NCBI GenBank assembly: GCA_037976565.1
Contig: CP137672.1
Coordinates: 35,356,737-35,420,736, forward strand
Length of the DNA: 64,000 bases
Reading direction: 5' to 3'
Source of the DNA: Mesocentrotus franciscanus
Taxonomy: Eukaryota > Echinodermata > Echinoidea > Camarodonta > Strongylocentrotidae
In this document: positions 19,923 through 31,153 of the stretch, piece by piece
Layout: each line of letters opens with the position of its first letter
How positions within the stretch are numbered: position 1 is the stretch's first letter
The notes under the pieces: model-generated
Told to the model about the DNA's origin: nothing
The model's database searches: none
Seen by the model: only the letters and a program-made list of their open reading frames with translations
Translations under genes and position numbers: made by a program

Positions 19923-20071
19923 ATACTTCACAGGGCAGCAGCTGAAGGAGCTGTTTGTTCTGGATGACCCCAGTGTATCACAGACACAGATGCAGCTTGA
20001 AGCTATGCACTCATCTCACAGGAAGACTGATACACTACTGGATGCTCATATTGCTTTCTTGTACTCTGCAG
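19923..20071 (+). CDS. ERCC6L: ERCC6L exon d (block I)
   Basis: Joins exon c in phase 2 to give RYFTGQQLKELFVLDDPSVS, then QTQMQLEAMHSSHRKTDTLL and DAHIAFLYSA, the segment that follows the helicase C lobe in ERCC6L (vertebrate RYFS.QELRELF and LQ.LH...RK.D..LDEHIA). Ends in phase 1 at G|GTTAGT. The frame is intact in this block. The exon's last 30 bases and donor are echoed in the following intron. Confidence 0.93.
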
Positions 20072-20119
20072 GTTAGTACACAGACTAGAAGACAAACAAA
20101 TACATGCACACACACCTAT

Positions 20120-20700
20120 TTAGTTTCTCTACAGGTTAGTACACAGACAAGAAGACAAACAAATATACAAACACATAAATATGAAACAATATAAACAAAT
20201 AAATAAACAAATACATACACACACACCTATTTGGTTTTGATGCTCATATTCCCTTCTTGCACTCTACGGTTTAGTACATAGACAATAAGAAAAACAAATA
20301 TACAAACACATAAATATGAAACAATATAAACAATCAAACAAATAAATACATACACACACACCTATTTGGTTTCGATGTATGTGTTCTAACACATTAACGT
20401 ACAAAACATACAAACAAACACTTAGAAAGAAAAAAGACACAAAAAACGTACAGTATACTCGTTTACTCACCCTCATCCAACTTTGATGCATACATAGACT
20501 TTTCATGCACTATAGGTTAACAGAACAAACAGACAACATAAAATACATAAAGAAACATAGAACACTCACATTAATGCATGTTGCCTACTAGTATACTTTG
20601 GATGAACAGAGAAACTTCAAACAAGGACAAAAACATACAGGCATACTCACCCTCATTCAATTTCAGTACTTGTATTGCCTTCTTGTGCAGGTAACAATTA
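20120..20700 (+). repeat. Tandem echoes of ERCC6L exon d end plus donor
   Basis: After the true donor (GT at 20072), similar sequences recur with donor-like GTs at 20135, 20269, 20516 and 20691. Examples are GATGCTCATATTCCCTTCTT, against GATGCTCATATTGCTTTCTT in the exon, and GCCTTCTTGTGCAGGTAAC. Each is followed by an A/C-rich intron-like stretch (ACAAACAAATACATACACAC). Spacing is about 60-250 bp. The array is also present in blocks II (39081-39660) and III (48913-49490), so it predates their divergence. Confidence 0.75.
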
Positions 20701-21177
20701 CAGATAAACAGACAAATACACAAATAGAAACATACTCTCTCATTCAGATTTGTATCATGTTCAGATCGAGAGAGAACCTAATATACGAACACACACGTAG
20801 ATACTGCCTTGTGATGTATTCTTCCAATAAAACAACACATAAATAGTACAGGAAAAAAAATGTATTTTCATAAATGTACATGTACAGTTAACAACTAACA
20901 ACTAATTTATTCATACCTTTACCAAGTTTTGTGATATTTCAAGTATGTGAAATATTGACTAGTCATGATTTATATTTCTCGAGAATGTGACATATTAAAG
21001 CTTACATCTAAATGTATTCAACAAAGGCCCTACTTCAACCAGTCCACCTTTCATTCTAGAGTAACGAAAAACACAAAAAGTATGAATGATGCTGTTGTTA
21101 ACTGTATGTTATATTTGACTAATTGAATCAATCTTTTCCAACAACCCACTTCCATACTGATTGCCAGCTGTTCTGCA

Positions 21178-21445
21178 TGTCCTTTGGCAAGGCATTAATC
21201 TACATTTGCCACTCCATACCCAGGAGAGGAACCTGGTTGGATGACAAAAGCCTTTGTGTTAGTAATTGCCATATGCCCTCACAGTGACTATATGGTAGGA
21301 ATACTCCCCAGGGAGTGGAGATGGTGCACATTGTGAATGAATCAATCTGATGACCGGGGTAATAATATCTGTAAAGCGCTTAGAGATGGTATTTCGTATT
21401 AAGTGCTATATAAATCCAGATTATTATTATTATTACTATTATTCA
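21178..21445 (+). repeat. Headless SINE before ERCC6L exon e
   Basis: Same family as 19612-19912 (GTCCTTTGGCAAGGCATTAA, CCCCAGGGAGTGGAGATGG, GTAAAGCGCTTAGAGATGG, tail of ATT triplets) but without the tRNA head. Two copies in consecutive introns, both in gene orientation and both close to the acceptor. Confidence 0.7.
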
Positions 21446-21485
21446 GCACTGATTGGATTCATCTTGTTTTTTGTTTTGTTATCAG

Positions 21486-21589
21486 CTATCTTTGGTATCA
21501 GTGACCACGATCTGATGTTCTCCCAGGAGGCTCATGTGGAACCAGACCAGGAGTATGAAGAAGAAGGAAACCAGTATATCCAGCAAAGG
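21486..21589 (+). CDS. ERCC6L: ERCC6L exon e (block I)
   Basis: Acceptor GTTATCAG, donor GTAAGA. Encodes AIFGISDHDLMFSQEAHVEP and EEEGNQYIQQR. The GISDHDLM motif followed by YIQQRVQ.AQ is a signature of ERCC6L. Fully open and phase-compatible with both neighbours. Confidence 0.95.
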
Positions 21590-22272
21590 GTAAGATCAGC
21601 TTGAATAAAAGAATTTCATCCTCAAAATGTGATCATAGTACAGTGGATGCATGTACTAAAATAGACATCTTTGGTAAAAGAACACTACTAGGTAGCTATA
21701 GTAATAGTGGGGTGCGGTGCTATTTTTCAGGAATGGCAGAAGCACAGTTACATTACAAACACATCATCTGGTGGTAAAATATATGAGAAAACTAAGCAAA
21801 ATGTAGATGAGATAGCAAAACGGCAGATTAAGTACACATGCATGTATATGCCATTACTACCAAAATTACTATTCAGATAAATTGGAGTTCATTTTTAGAT
21901 ACTCTGATATCACTAATAATTCATGCTCTTTCTTGTGCAACTACGGTTCCATAAAACTGCCTAAAAATTTGACTGATTGATAACATCAGGAGGCCTAATA
22001 CTCTAAATATTTATCTTGATTTCGAGAGATTTCTAAACATATTCCATTTTCAGCCTTGGGTTGTTTGAGCTGAATGATTTGTGATATTTATGATAACAGT
22101 TTGTCAATAATTTTGCATGATTGTTAGATACTGCATACTTAAGCTTCAAATGGACAGAAATAGGCACTACCGCCCCCCCCCCAAAAAAAAAAAAGAAGAT
22201 GGTAAGCAAAACCAGATTTCATATGAATTACCTCAGCTCAAATCAAGATGTATCATGCCTCACCTGATTTAG

Positions 22273-22486
22273 GTACAAAGGGCACAGGATCTTGTGGCCC
22301 AAGAATCTGACCTGACTCGAAAGTTGAACGATCACATCCAGCGTGGCACGGAGGGTCCTGGCGGGGCCAAGAAGCGCTATTCTATGAATGTCAATCGAGA
22401 GCGGCTTCAGAATGAATGGGCGGAGAAGACGGGAGAAGGAGTCATCAACCCACCTCTTCAACATGTTCCAAAACATTACAAACCTG
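22273..22486 (+). CDS. ERCC6L: ERCC6L exon f (block I)
   Basis: Acceptor GATTTAG, donor GTTAGT. Encodes VQRAQDLVAQESDLTRKLND, then KKRYSMNVNRERLQNEWAEK and HVPKHYKP. The first part continues the YIQQRVQ.AQ.LV helix of ERCC6L; the rest is a conserved basic linker before the acidic region. Open in this block and in III but frame-broken in II. Confidence 0.92.
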
Positions 22487-22915
22487 GTTAGTACTGTGTA
22501 ATGAAGATCGTAAGGTGCACAGCTTAGATCACCATTATGTTGTCTATTTTACACCTGATCAGATTTTAACGTGTGGAATAGTACACTTTTGTGATGTAAA
22601 CAAAAAAAATCAGGTACAAAGGGTACAGCCTTATTCTTTGAAATCACAATGTTCACAGTGTTAGTTGTATATTGTCTTTAAAGTATTTTGAAAGACTTTC
22701 CATTGATCCAAACTGGTTCCAAGTCCTTCAAGAAAATGCAAGTCACTGTCAGGTAATTTACTTTGAATCATTAACAATTATATATGATAGTTATTCCAAT
22801 TGTTTTATATCTTCAATGCAGAATTATATTGGATTTTGTCAGAAATAATAGGTTTTTTTAAACTGATGGATGCATCAAAGAATTTTTATTTTACCAATAA
22901 ATTTTCCTCCCACAG

Positions 22916-24760
22916 AGGATAGACCACCTCCAAGAGGAGCAAACATTGCTGTTCAAGATTTAGACCGCACCATGGAAGAGCTCACCCTAGACGAGTCTGG
23001 AGCTAGCCTTGGTGAGGAAGCGGAGGATTTAGCACATCGTTCTCCCGGTTACCAAAGTGATGCATCGAAAGCAAGCGAAGAGGAGGAGGAGGAGGTTGTG
23101 ATCATCGATGAATCTCCACCGGGAAGCGGTGGTGAGGAGGGTGGTGGAAGCCGACCTGGCAGTGTCTTTGTGGTGGATGATGACTCGAGACCTGGGAGTC
23201 GGTTAGAGGACAGCTCCAGACCTGGTAGCAGGGTAGAGGACAAGGCCTTCATAGGAGAGTCCTATCTACCGGAGGACAGCAGCCGTGGTTGCAGCAGGAA
23301 TGCTACTACGATGATGATCATGTTGCTAATTCTAAACGTGATCAAGATGAAGAGATGGAAGATTACATTGATGATCACAGTAGTGCTGGAGACTTTCAAA
23401 GTGATCCTGAAGGATCAAGGGGTGAGGAGGGGTTGGAAAAGAGTGCCGATGAGAGCCTTGAATTGGTTGTTGGTATGACTCCACCAAATCGCCCAAATGG
23501 AAGTTTCCAGGACCATTGCGAGGAATCTAGTAGAGATATGACTTCCTTTGATACAGGTGCAACTCATGGTGACATCGCAGATGGTAGTGGGTCATTGAGA
23601 AGCAGAGGTAAGGAATCCAAGCATATGATGCCTTCTGATACCGACAGCTACGGGACGATGGAGGTGAGTAGCGGGCAGCCATCAGATCTACCGTACTTCA
23701 ATGCCACCAGGAAACTGTCCCTAGGAGAGTCCAGATCATTGACCTTTAGTCGTCAGTCGAGCCAAGACGAGGAAGCGGAGTTCAGAGCAAATACAATCGA
23801 GTGGGAAAATGGCCAATGTTCTTCCCAGAGTATGAGATCCGGAAGTCTGATGGGAGAAAGGAGGAGGGACCAGGATGTGAGTATGAGTGCAGCAGATGAT
23901 GTTGAACTAGACAGTGAGGATGATGAAGAAGGTGGTAGTTATGGAGAGGTGGTGGAGGTGTCCATCTCAAGTTTCTGTTGTCAGGCTGGTGGTGATGTCA
24001 GTCAAGACATGGATGTCAGCATCGGTGCTGGAACCACCAACTCAAACAAAGATCATCAGTCTGGATTGCAAACAGGACCAGTGCCAATGGTTGAAGATGA
24101 AAAAGATAGTGTCCTTGATGAGGACAGTGAGAGCTCCGAGAAAAGTCCTCATTCAAATCTCCAAGAGGACGAAGTTGAAGATGAAGAGAGCTATGAAGAT
24201 GTATCCATGGCCAGCTTCTCCGTACAGACAGATGACGTGGATGACCAAAGCAGTGTGCAATCAACTAACCCTGAGGATAAACTCAATTCTCCTCTAAATA
24301 AAAACTCTTCACTGGAAGACCAGCAGTCTCCCAAGAAGAACGATCCAGCACCACCTTTGCTGATGGAAGAGAAGGACCTCCTGGAGGCATCGATCTTGAT
24401 GCAACATCTAGGTTCCTTGGACTCACATCAGAAGAAAGCCCATTCTCGATACCTCATCCCCTGTAACTAAGGCTCGCCATGTGAGGAGGATAGTCTCGGA
24501 TGATGAGGAGGGTGATGAAGACGAGTCAGTGTTTGAGAGGGATGTTGGCTCTGGAAGCAGGGGCGGATTCCTTGATGATGAAGGGCAGCGTAGGAGGAGT
24601 GATGAAGAGAAGGGAAGAAGAGATGGACAGCTCAGCGCCAAGAGGAAGAAACCATCCAGTGTTCTTGTTGATGATAGTGATCAGGAGGAGGAGGATATAA
24701 GAAAATCAAGTAGAACCACAAAGTCTTCCTTGGATACTGACCAGAGTGATGCTCTGCAAG
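22916..24760 (+). CDS. ERCC6L: ERCC6L exon g (block I): large acidic exon with frame breaks
   Basis: Aligned with the intact exon at 52157-54004, this copy is exactly three bases shorter: one T missing near 23308, one C missing near 24332 and one C missing near 24447. Each shifts the frame. All fall in short homopolymers, so base-calling error is as likely as real inactivation. The encoded region is disordered, rich in Ser, Asp and Glu, with short SRPGS/ED repeats near its start and many SP/TP sites that could be CDK or PLK1-docking sites. Apart from the frame breaks only about eight amino acids differ from block III. Confidence 0.85.
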
Positions 24761-25208
24761 GTAAGATGACCACTAATTTGTTTTTTTCTTCAGGTTCTGT
24801 TAACGGTTAGACCACTGACTTCTCTCATTCCTGTGAGCTTAAATGTAAAGAACCACCTGGCTCCCTGTGGGCAATGGGTTAATTTGAGATGAAGAATTCT
24901 GATGTTTCCCAATTACAGTCAAATTCATTTTTGTTGTGGTTGAATTCGAATGTAAAATTAACTAGAAATCTATTAATCATGTATTCATTTAAAAAGAAAA
25001 AGATTGTTTTTTAATTAATTAAGGGTGAAGCCCAACATCAAATGGCAGTTCCAACGGCAAATACTGATGCAAGTTAATGATCTCCAATCACATACTGATA
25101 CTCATTTCAGCCCTAGTGGTCCCAAAATATTTAAAGTTTATAATCATTTGTCTACAATTTCTTGTTTTTGCCCACTAATTTATCTTTTTCTTCTCTATCA
25201 ATTTGCAG

Positions 25209-25274
25209 ACAGTATGGATGACTTCATTGTGGGCGATTCTGATGAAGAACAGTCTTTGGATGAACCGTCATTGG
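25209..25274 (+). CDS. ERCC6L: ERCC6L exon h (block I)
   Basis: A 66-bp exon between TTTGCAG and GTAAGA encoding DSMDDFIVGDSDEEQSLDEP. The DDFIV.D..E motif recurs in ERCC6L and other SNF2-associated acidic tails. Identical in block III. Confidence 0.88.
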
Positions 25275-25956
25275 GTAAGACTCTTTAGAGAAAGTTACAG
25301 TGTCTATGTAGGTCATCCGAAATTTGCCTCTACAACAATTGCTCTGGGTAGTATGTTGTCTGCAGTCAAGGGTTAGGGGTAGGATTAGGTCGTTATTTGG
25401 TTTAGATGAGGTGTAGGGTTGGGTTTAGGGTTGCGATATTTGGTTAAGATGAGTCTAGATGTGTCTAGCATTGAAGTTTGGGTACAATTTGTGTAGAGGA
25501 TAGTGACTTTGGAATAGTTTTTTACAGGAGCATGTCTTGTAGAACCCTTTATTTGTGGAATTGATTTTTTTTGTCTCACACTTTGATGTGTGTAATTGTA
25601 ATCCAAGGTGGGGAATTGATACTTGGAGTGAATGTGCTAACTGGTTGAATCATTTCTTGCCATTTTCATTGTAGATTTTGTTCAGTTCCTAGAAAGCTCA
25701 CCTGATTAGTGGAATAGTGTAACCTGCTGACAGCAATTTATCTCTAGTGAATATAATATCATAGATAAAAATACAAAGTTGAGGTTAGTCCAAGCAGTCA
25801 TAAAGGCTTTCTTCCAGGTGGCCTAGTGAGCCTTCATGTGTTACATGTATAGTAATGAGTAAGATTTCTTTATTTTCGTTGTTTTTGTTTGTTTTGTTTC
25901 ATTTGAACATTTGTTAAGGATGGTCATAATGATATTCTTGTTTGTTCTTTATCCAG

Positions 25957-26521
25957 ACAAGAATGCGATCATTGATGAGAGCCTGCTGGATGACTCGAAG
26001 GAATCTCCATCTGAAGAAAAAGAAGAGGATGAAGAAGATGAAGAAGAAGAGGAAGAGGAGGAGGTTGGAAGAAAACGGAGAAAGAAACATGTGATTGTAA
26101 GCGATGATGAAGATGATGATGAAGGTGATGATGATGTGTGCATAAGCAAACCAGATAAACAACACCTTAAATCAGGGAAGAATAGTTACTTCATTGAGAT
26201 GGAGGCAGCAGACGGGAGGAGTGCATCTCATGATACCGGTAGAGTTTCAGATGAAGAAGGAGAAACCAAAGACAGTGAGGAACACTTAGAACTAGAGGAA
26301 GAAGAGATGGTGGAAGAGGATGAAGAAGATGAAGTTGAAGACAGTGATGATTGCATCGTAGAGGAGGAGGAGGAAGAGGAGGGAGATGAGGAGGAGGGAG
26401 ATGAGGAGGGAGAGGAAGAGGAGGAAGAAGAAGAGGAGGAGGAAAGTGATGAAAACGGGAGTGAAGATGAAGCAGATTTGGAGATGCGGGAGAAGTACAA
26501 AGCTCTCGTAAAGAAGGGAAT
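25957..26521 (+). CDS. ERCC6L: ERCC6L exon i (block I): Glu/Asp-rich
   Basis: Acceptor TATCCAG, donor GTGAGT. Encodes a nearly continuous Glu/Asp-rich region with a basic island GRKRRKKHVIVSDDED, then ends with LEMREKYKALVKKGM, the beginning of the C-terminal PICH/TPR-like domain. It is 45 bp shorter than the block III copy because acidic triplets differ in number, an in-frame length polymorphism. Antisense frames rich in Ser or Phe are shadows. Confidence 0.9.
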
Positions 26522-26923
26522 GTGAGTATATCTCAATAATCTGTGATAGTCCTCCTTTCATAGAATGGTGGTCATTCCAATGTCCCCATTATTAAGATAA
26601 ATTGTTTTTTGTTTTTTTTGCTTGAATTAGTTTTATGAATTTAAACATTTTAATTTTTCTTAATGAGGACATCCTCATGTGTTTACATTTTAATGCCTCA
26701 CTTCTGTTAATTATATAAGTAACTTAGGTTCGTTAAAATACTTTTTAATAAAAGTTTAATCCAGATTGGCTTTTATTCTTGGCATTTGAATCATTTATGA
26801 CTTTTTATGTCAAACATTGTTTTGAAATTGATAGATTATATTTTGACCCTCTCTCTCTCTCTCTTATGCTCTCTTTCCCTCTTTCTCTCTCTCTGTCATT
26901 CTCCTGTATCTCTTCACATACAG

Positions 26924-27053
26924 GTCAAAAATATCAGAAGGTGATAACAAGGGAGCCCTGCGAGCCTTCCTCCAGGCCCTTTACATCGACGGCAGCAGCG
27001 AACAACTCCAGCTCATTGCCCTCAAACTCAAGAAGAAGCTAGAGAGTCAGTGA
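26924..27053 (+). CDS. ERCC6L: ERCC6L last exon (block I): C-terminal TPR-like helices
   Basis: After a CT-rich tract and ACATACAG the exon encodes SKISEGDNKGALRAFLQALY and IDGSSEQLQLIALKLKKKLE, ending SQ-TGA. It completes YKALVKKGMSKISEGD, matching the vertebrate C-terminus (YETLVKRGKELKECGKIQEAL...ALDI). This short TPR-like motif closes the PICH-family domain. An intact stop and a 3' UTR-like flank follow. Confidence 0.95.
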
Positions 27054-27123
27054 GACAGACAGCCATCATTCAATGGCCACCCAATACAGTACTAGAAGAT
27101 CTGACCGTGTGTGTGATGACCAG

Positions 27124-27433
27124 GGGGGTGTTTCACAAAGATCCTAAGTTGATCTTAACTCTAAGTTGGACTTAAAAATTATGGAAAGCCGTTAGCATCT
27201 TTGAAAATATTTTGTAAAAGTTATTCTAAAAGGCATAAGATGTTGATTCAAATCATTCATATTTTCTATGATCAAGGAGATTTCATGTTCTTGATGTGGA
27301 ATTTATGAAAAGTCTAAAATACTTGAATTTTTGCTTTTGAATATATTTTATTTGAAGGCTACAAATGGCTCTCCATAATGTTTAAGTCCAACTTAGAGTT
27401 AAGTTCGACTTAGGATCTTTGTGAAACACCCCC
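27124..27433. mobile_element. Hairpin MITE (GGGGGTGTTTCAC ends), block I only
   Basis: About 50 bp at each end are inverted repeats (GGGGGTGTTTCACAAAGATC at the left, GATCTTTGTGAAACACCCCC at the right). Block III has the empty site at 56370 (GACCAGGACAGC). The duplication is short, CAG or AG. It lies about 70 bp after the ERCC6L stop and would be transcribed in the 3' UTR as a hairpin. Confidence 0.82.
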
Positions 27434-30372
27434 AGTACAGCTTAATCCTTTTGTTATTATAAGTGCCATCAAGCTTCTCAACCAAAAATTGTTCACCTTT
27501 GGTCTAAACTTAAAGAAGTATGGTCTTATGGCATCCCATTGAGGCTTTCATTAACTAAAACAAGTAGGAGGTTGAAAGTGTGCATTGCCATATATGTTAC
27601 CCTTGCTGGTATCCTTGTCAACTAATGTAGATGGTGCTTTGTATTTCTTTTGGTGAATATCATATCGTTTGGTTTGTTAAAAAGAATGTTATACACTACC
27701 AAGAACTAAGTTTAATTTTTTTTTTTTTTGCCAAAGTTTCATGTCACAGAAGTTTCTGGTTTTACAGTATTAAAGTCTACATTAACCCATTCAGTGTCAC
27801 CAAAGGTACACTTACATATGTAAAAATTGGTTTTCATAAGACAACTATTCTTCATAGTGCCTGTTTTCATCGTTCCTTTTGATAAAATATTTGTTTCATG
27901 ATATCTATCTCCACAAATACGTCATGTTGAATTTCAAGAAGAAATATCAGTATTTTTTCTTAGTCTGAAAACTGTTTTTTTATGCAACACCAAGAGCAGT
28001 AAAACGATGAACATTTTACAGAATGATTCATCTCTCTCTCTCTCTCTACCCAAGTCACTGTATAGTGGGTACTCGAAAGCATGGGAATTATTATGGTGCG
28101 ACATAAGCACATTGGTGCTTGAGAAGAGAATGTTATCTGAAAATGTGTTATCAATATTTTCAGGAAATTCAATTTTGTTGTCTAGGGCATGTATTTGATA
28201 AAAAATTGTATTTTTCTTGGTGATTGTAGGGGTCTAAGGCCAAATTATGTATTGTTTTTTTACTTAAAGTGATAGCACTGTCAGGCTGTAGATAGCTGTC
28301 CTCAAGAAGAGGTCTCAAGTAGGGGTCTAAGACAAAATTATCTATTGGTTTTCTTTACTTAAAGTGATAGCATTGTCAGGCTGTAGATAGCAGTCCTCAA
28401 GAAGAGGCTTGCAAGGGCAAGGGCTCTTGTAACCAGACTGGTTGGTGTCCAACACTCACAAATTTGCTAGGCGCAAGCATGTACAGTATTTTGCACAGAT
28501 TGCATGACGTATGCAATGCTTCAGCGCCAAGGGATTTTTTTTTTTAAGATGCCCTCCGGCAGCCTGTAAAAATCTTCCCTTTAACTTTGAAACTTATAAA
28601 AAGACAGTACATCTGTCAGAAGGATTGTCAGAAGGATAGCATCATGTGGATCCCCTAACCTGATGATGAAACATTTCAGAATTTTGTTGATACATTGACT
28701 CAGCTGAAAGGGTATGCAATGAACATGTATTGGGGAAAGTGGGTGTCTGGATTATCAGCTTGGAAACTGAGGTATGCATTTTATATATTTTCTACCCTGT
28801 AAATTTGATATACAATGTGGGTTACCCTTGGAGGTATGAATTAAATCACTAAACATGAAAAATAATGGTCATGGTGTTTTGGGGGTTCCCATCTGCTAAG
28901 AGCCCAGAGGGCATTAACTCTGTGTGAGCAGATATTATATACCTCACTTAAGAAATCTAGTCATCTGATTGGTCGAAATTGGAGTCTTGATTTTAAGCCA
29001 TGCCCCACCCGCCCACAGGGAATATCCATTAATTTGTGCCCTCATCCTCCTGCGATCCCCATTGGTTTACGTGTTTAAATTGTCTTTGTGCAAGTGCGGA
29101 CACCATACAGTGGTTTTTTTCTGCGATTCCCAAATGATTGAAACTTTCAGTCATTTTGCTAGCAAAGATTAACAGACAGTGTCTCAGATTTTCTGTGATG
29201 TTTTAACTAATCTTTACTCAATAAAAGGCTAAGGTAAGAATTCTTGGTAGATTTTTGTTTTAATTCGTACGATCGGCATATAAAAGTCATATCGACTGCT
29301 TTAATACTCGAGGACTGGCTGTTTCTATACTGGCTCGCAGGAAAGTTGATCCGTTGCCATCACCCCTCGGCCCGCCTGGGTCATATAAAAACAGCCAGTC
29401 CTCTCGTAGCAGCCGATATCTCTATATTAGTTAATGCCCTTCTGGCTATCAGCAGATGAAATGTAAGTGTTAATGTGTATTTATTCAGACAAACCATACA
29501 ACTATTGGGAGAAAACAAAAGTGAATTGTGAAATGCACAAATGCGAATTTCAGTAAAACAAAGATATGAAATGGCAATAGAACAAAGATATGTAATAGAC
29601 CAGTTATGGATGTTTCTTTCCTGGGGACCTAGTGAGGAGTCATTCCGCTAACATGTTGTTAATGAATGAACTTAAATACTTGGAATCCAGTCTGCATACC
29701 TTACTTGTCACTATGTCAGGCTTCCTCGGACAAGCTTTAAGGTTGTCAAGAACAACCTTTGTGTAAAGAATATGCCTAAAATTTGAGTATGTTATAAAAC
29801 CGAACAAATCGCATATTCCTTGCATAATGATCTGTAGAACGTAGGAAGTGCACATATTTATGATAATAGGTTAGTTCATGGTGAATATTTCTATGTTGGT
29901 CAAGCTTTAGGGTTTCTTGAAAATATGTTCTTGCAGTTGTGCACAAAATTACAGAAAATATAGAGGTTCACTGATCCCCCCTCTCTCTCTAGTGAGTATT
30001 CTTGTTTATCTATAGAAAGTGTTAAAATAAAAGCAAAAAGAAAACCTTAAAGACAGGTGTTGAATGTACATGTTCCCACTCTTCATCTGCACATTGGACA
30101 TATTTTTTAGGTCAGGTTTTACAAAGAAGGAGTTGGGGGCCGGGGGTTCTTTGTCTTTGTCTTTAAAAAAGCAATTATTTACAAATGTTATTTTTGTATT
30201 GCAAGTTCTGCACCATGGCTCCATGGCTCCATGTAAAATCATGACCAAGTGATATACAGGATGAAATAAAATCAATAATACGTCACATTGCTGTTTCTGT
30301 AGTCGTTCATTTAATTTCACTTCTCAGATTGTGTTTACAAATGTTCACTTTGAAATAGCCCATTTTCTTAAT
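27434..30372. other. 3' flank of ERCC6L, block I
   Basis: Collinear with 56380-59290. Contains CT runs (28030-28050), a direct duplication of about 100 bp at 28225-28405 (TTACTTAAAGTGATAGCA twice) and a dispersed repeat at 28935-29455. No gene recognised; open frames here show no conserved motif. Confidence 0.55.
28935..29455. repeat. Dispersed repeat with internal hairpin
   Basis: The segment from ATACCTCACTTAAGAAATCT through TGGTTTACGTGTTTAAATTG and AGGTAAGAATTCTTGGTAG is shared with 57875-58385 (block III) and, more diverged, with 61470-61860. Near its end GAGGACTGGCTGTTT and AAACAGCCAGTCCTC are inverted repeats about 65 bp apart. Two ATTGG boxes occur, so promoter activity is possible but unproven. 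Confidence 0.6.
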
Positions 30373-30379
30373 TGAGATC

Positions 30380-30662
30380 AATCAATTTCCTAATCAAAAT
30401 ATTGTGATCCAATCTGTCAAATGCTTTGGAAAATTTGAGAGATGACTAGTTAACGCTATGGGGCGTAGTTGTTCAATTCTTGGTGGTTGAGATTTTGGGA
30501 TTGGAACAATTTGACTTCTTTTCCACTGCCATGGTACTATGCCCTGATGAAAAGATGCATTTAAGATATCTGCTACAGGTTGACTTAATTTGTATGCAAA
30601 TTCACGAATAATACGAGGTGGAAGATCTTCCTTCAATCCTGCTTTGTTATTTTTTTATCTTT
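30380..30662 (-). pseudogene. Non-LTR retrotransposon RT fragment (left part)
   Basis: Minus-strand frame with DLPPRIIREFAYKLSQPVAD, ILNASFHQGIVPWQWKRSQI and VPIPKSQPP...LRPIALT. This is the start of a LINE reverse transcriptase (W..S.VVPIPK and the RPIALTS motif). It is cut after TSHLS and interrupted upstream by the MITE at 30667-31149; the remaining upstream part is at 31154-31490. Confidence 0.8.
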
Positions 30663-30666
30663 TTAA

Positions 30667-31149
30667 AGGTATTACAAAGTTTTGGTATGGGGTCATCAAT
30701 TTGGTTCAAATGAACATACTGGAAACATATGCGATTTTACAATATTCAATAATCGTTGTCGCAGTTGAAATCGAGTCTAAAGTGATGAAATTGTAAATAA
30801 TAAACTCTTTATGTTAAATAGCGCCCTCTCAAGACTGATATTACTTTCGCTTTAAAACAATGTTTCTTGACTACAATCGACTGATTTGCTATTCCCGTTT
30901 GAAAATTATATATCAGAACTGCATATTCTGAGATTTTCATGGTCACAGCTACCATGGAATGGCCTTAGGCGCTATTTGAAATATTTGAAATTTACCGGCA
31001 GCACCATTTGATTATTCAATTTGCTCAAAAGCAGAAGTGTTTTAGGGGCTAATGTTTTTTAGTGCTTATAATACATCCACAGGGGCATCCAAATATAACA
31101 AAATTACTATCCATCCAATTTCAGAATTTCCCAAAACTTTGCATTACCT
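30667..31149. mobile_element. TTAA-flanked MITE, family B, inside the LINE
   Basis: TTAA at 30663-30666 and 31150-31153. Collinear with 9355-9807 and with matching ends (AGGTATTACAAAGTTTTGG at the left, CCCAAAACTTTGCATTACCT at the right). The interrupted LINE on both sides shows that this is a later insertion. Confidence 0.85.
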
Positions 31150-31153
31150 TTAA

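Larger units (their letters stand above)
10905..30372. repeat. Block I of a triplicated segment
   Basis: Homology with block II starts near 10905/31495 (CTTCAGCTTTACTCTTG shared) and with block III ends near 30372/59290 (CACTTCTCAGATTGTG shared just before). Order of TIMP exons, SINEs, ERCC6L exons and 3' flank is preserved, broken only by insertions present in one block. Differences are scattered SNPs, small indels and mobile-element presence/absence, as expected for two haplotypes of a very polymorphic animal, or for a diverged tandem duplication. Confidence 0.85.

Noticed and set aside
26228..26536. Serine-rich antisense frames opposite ERCC6L acidic exons
   Set aside because: Shadows of GAG/GAT codons on the coding strand.
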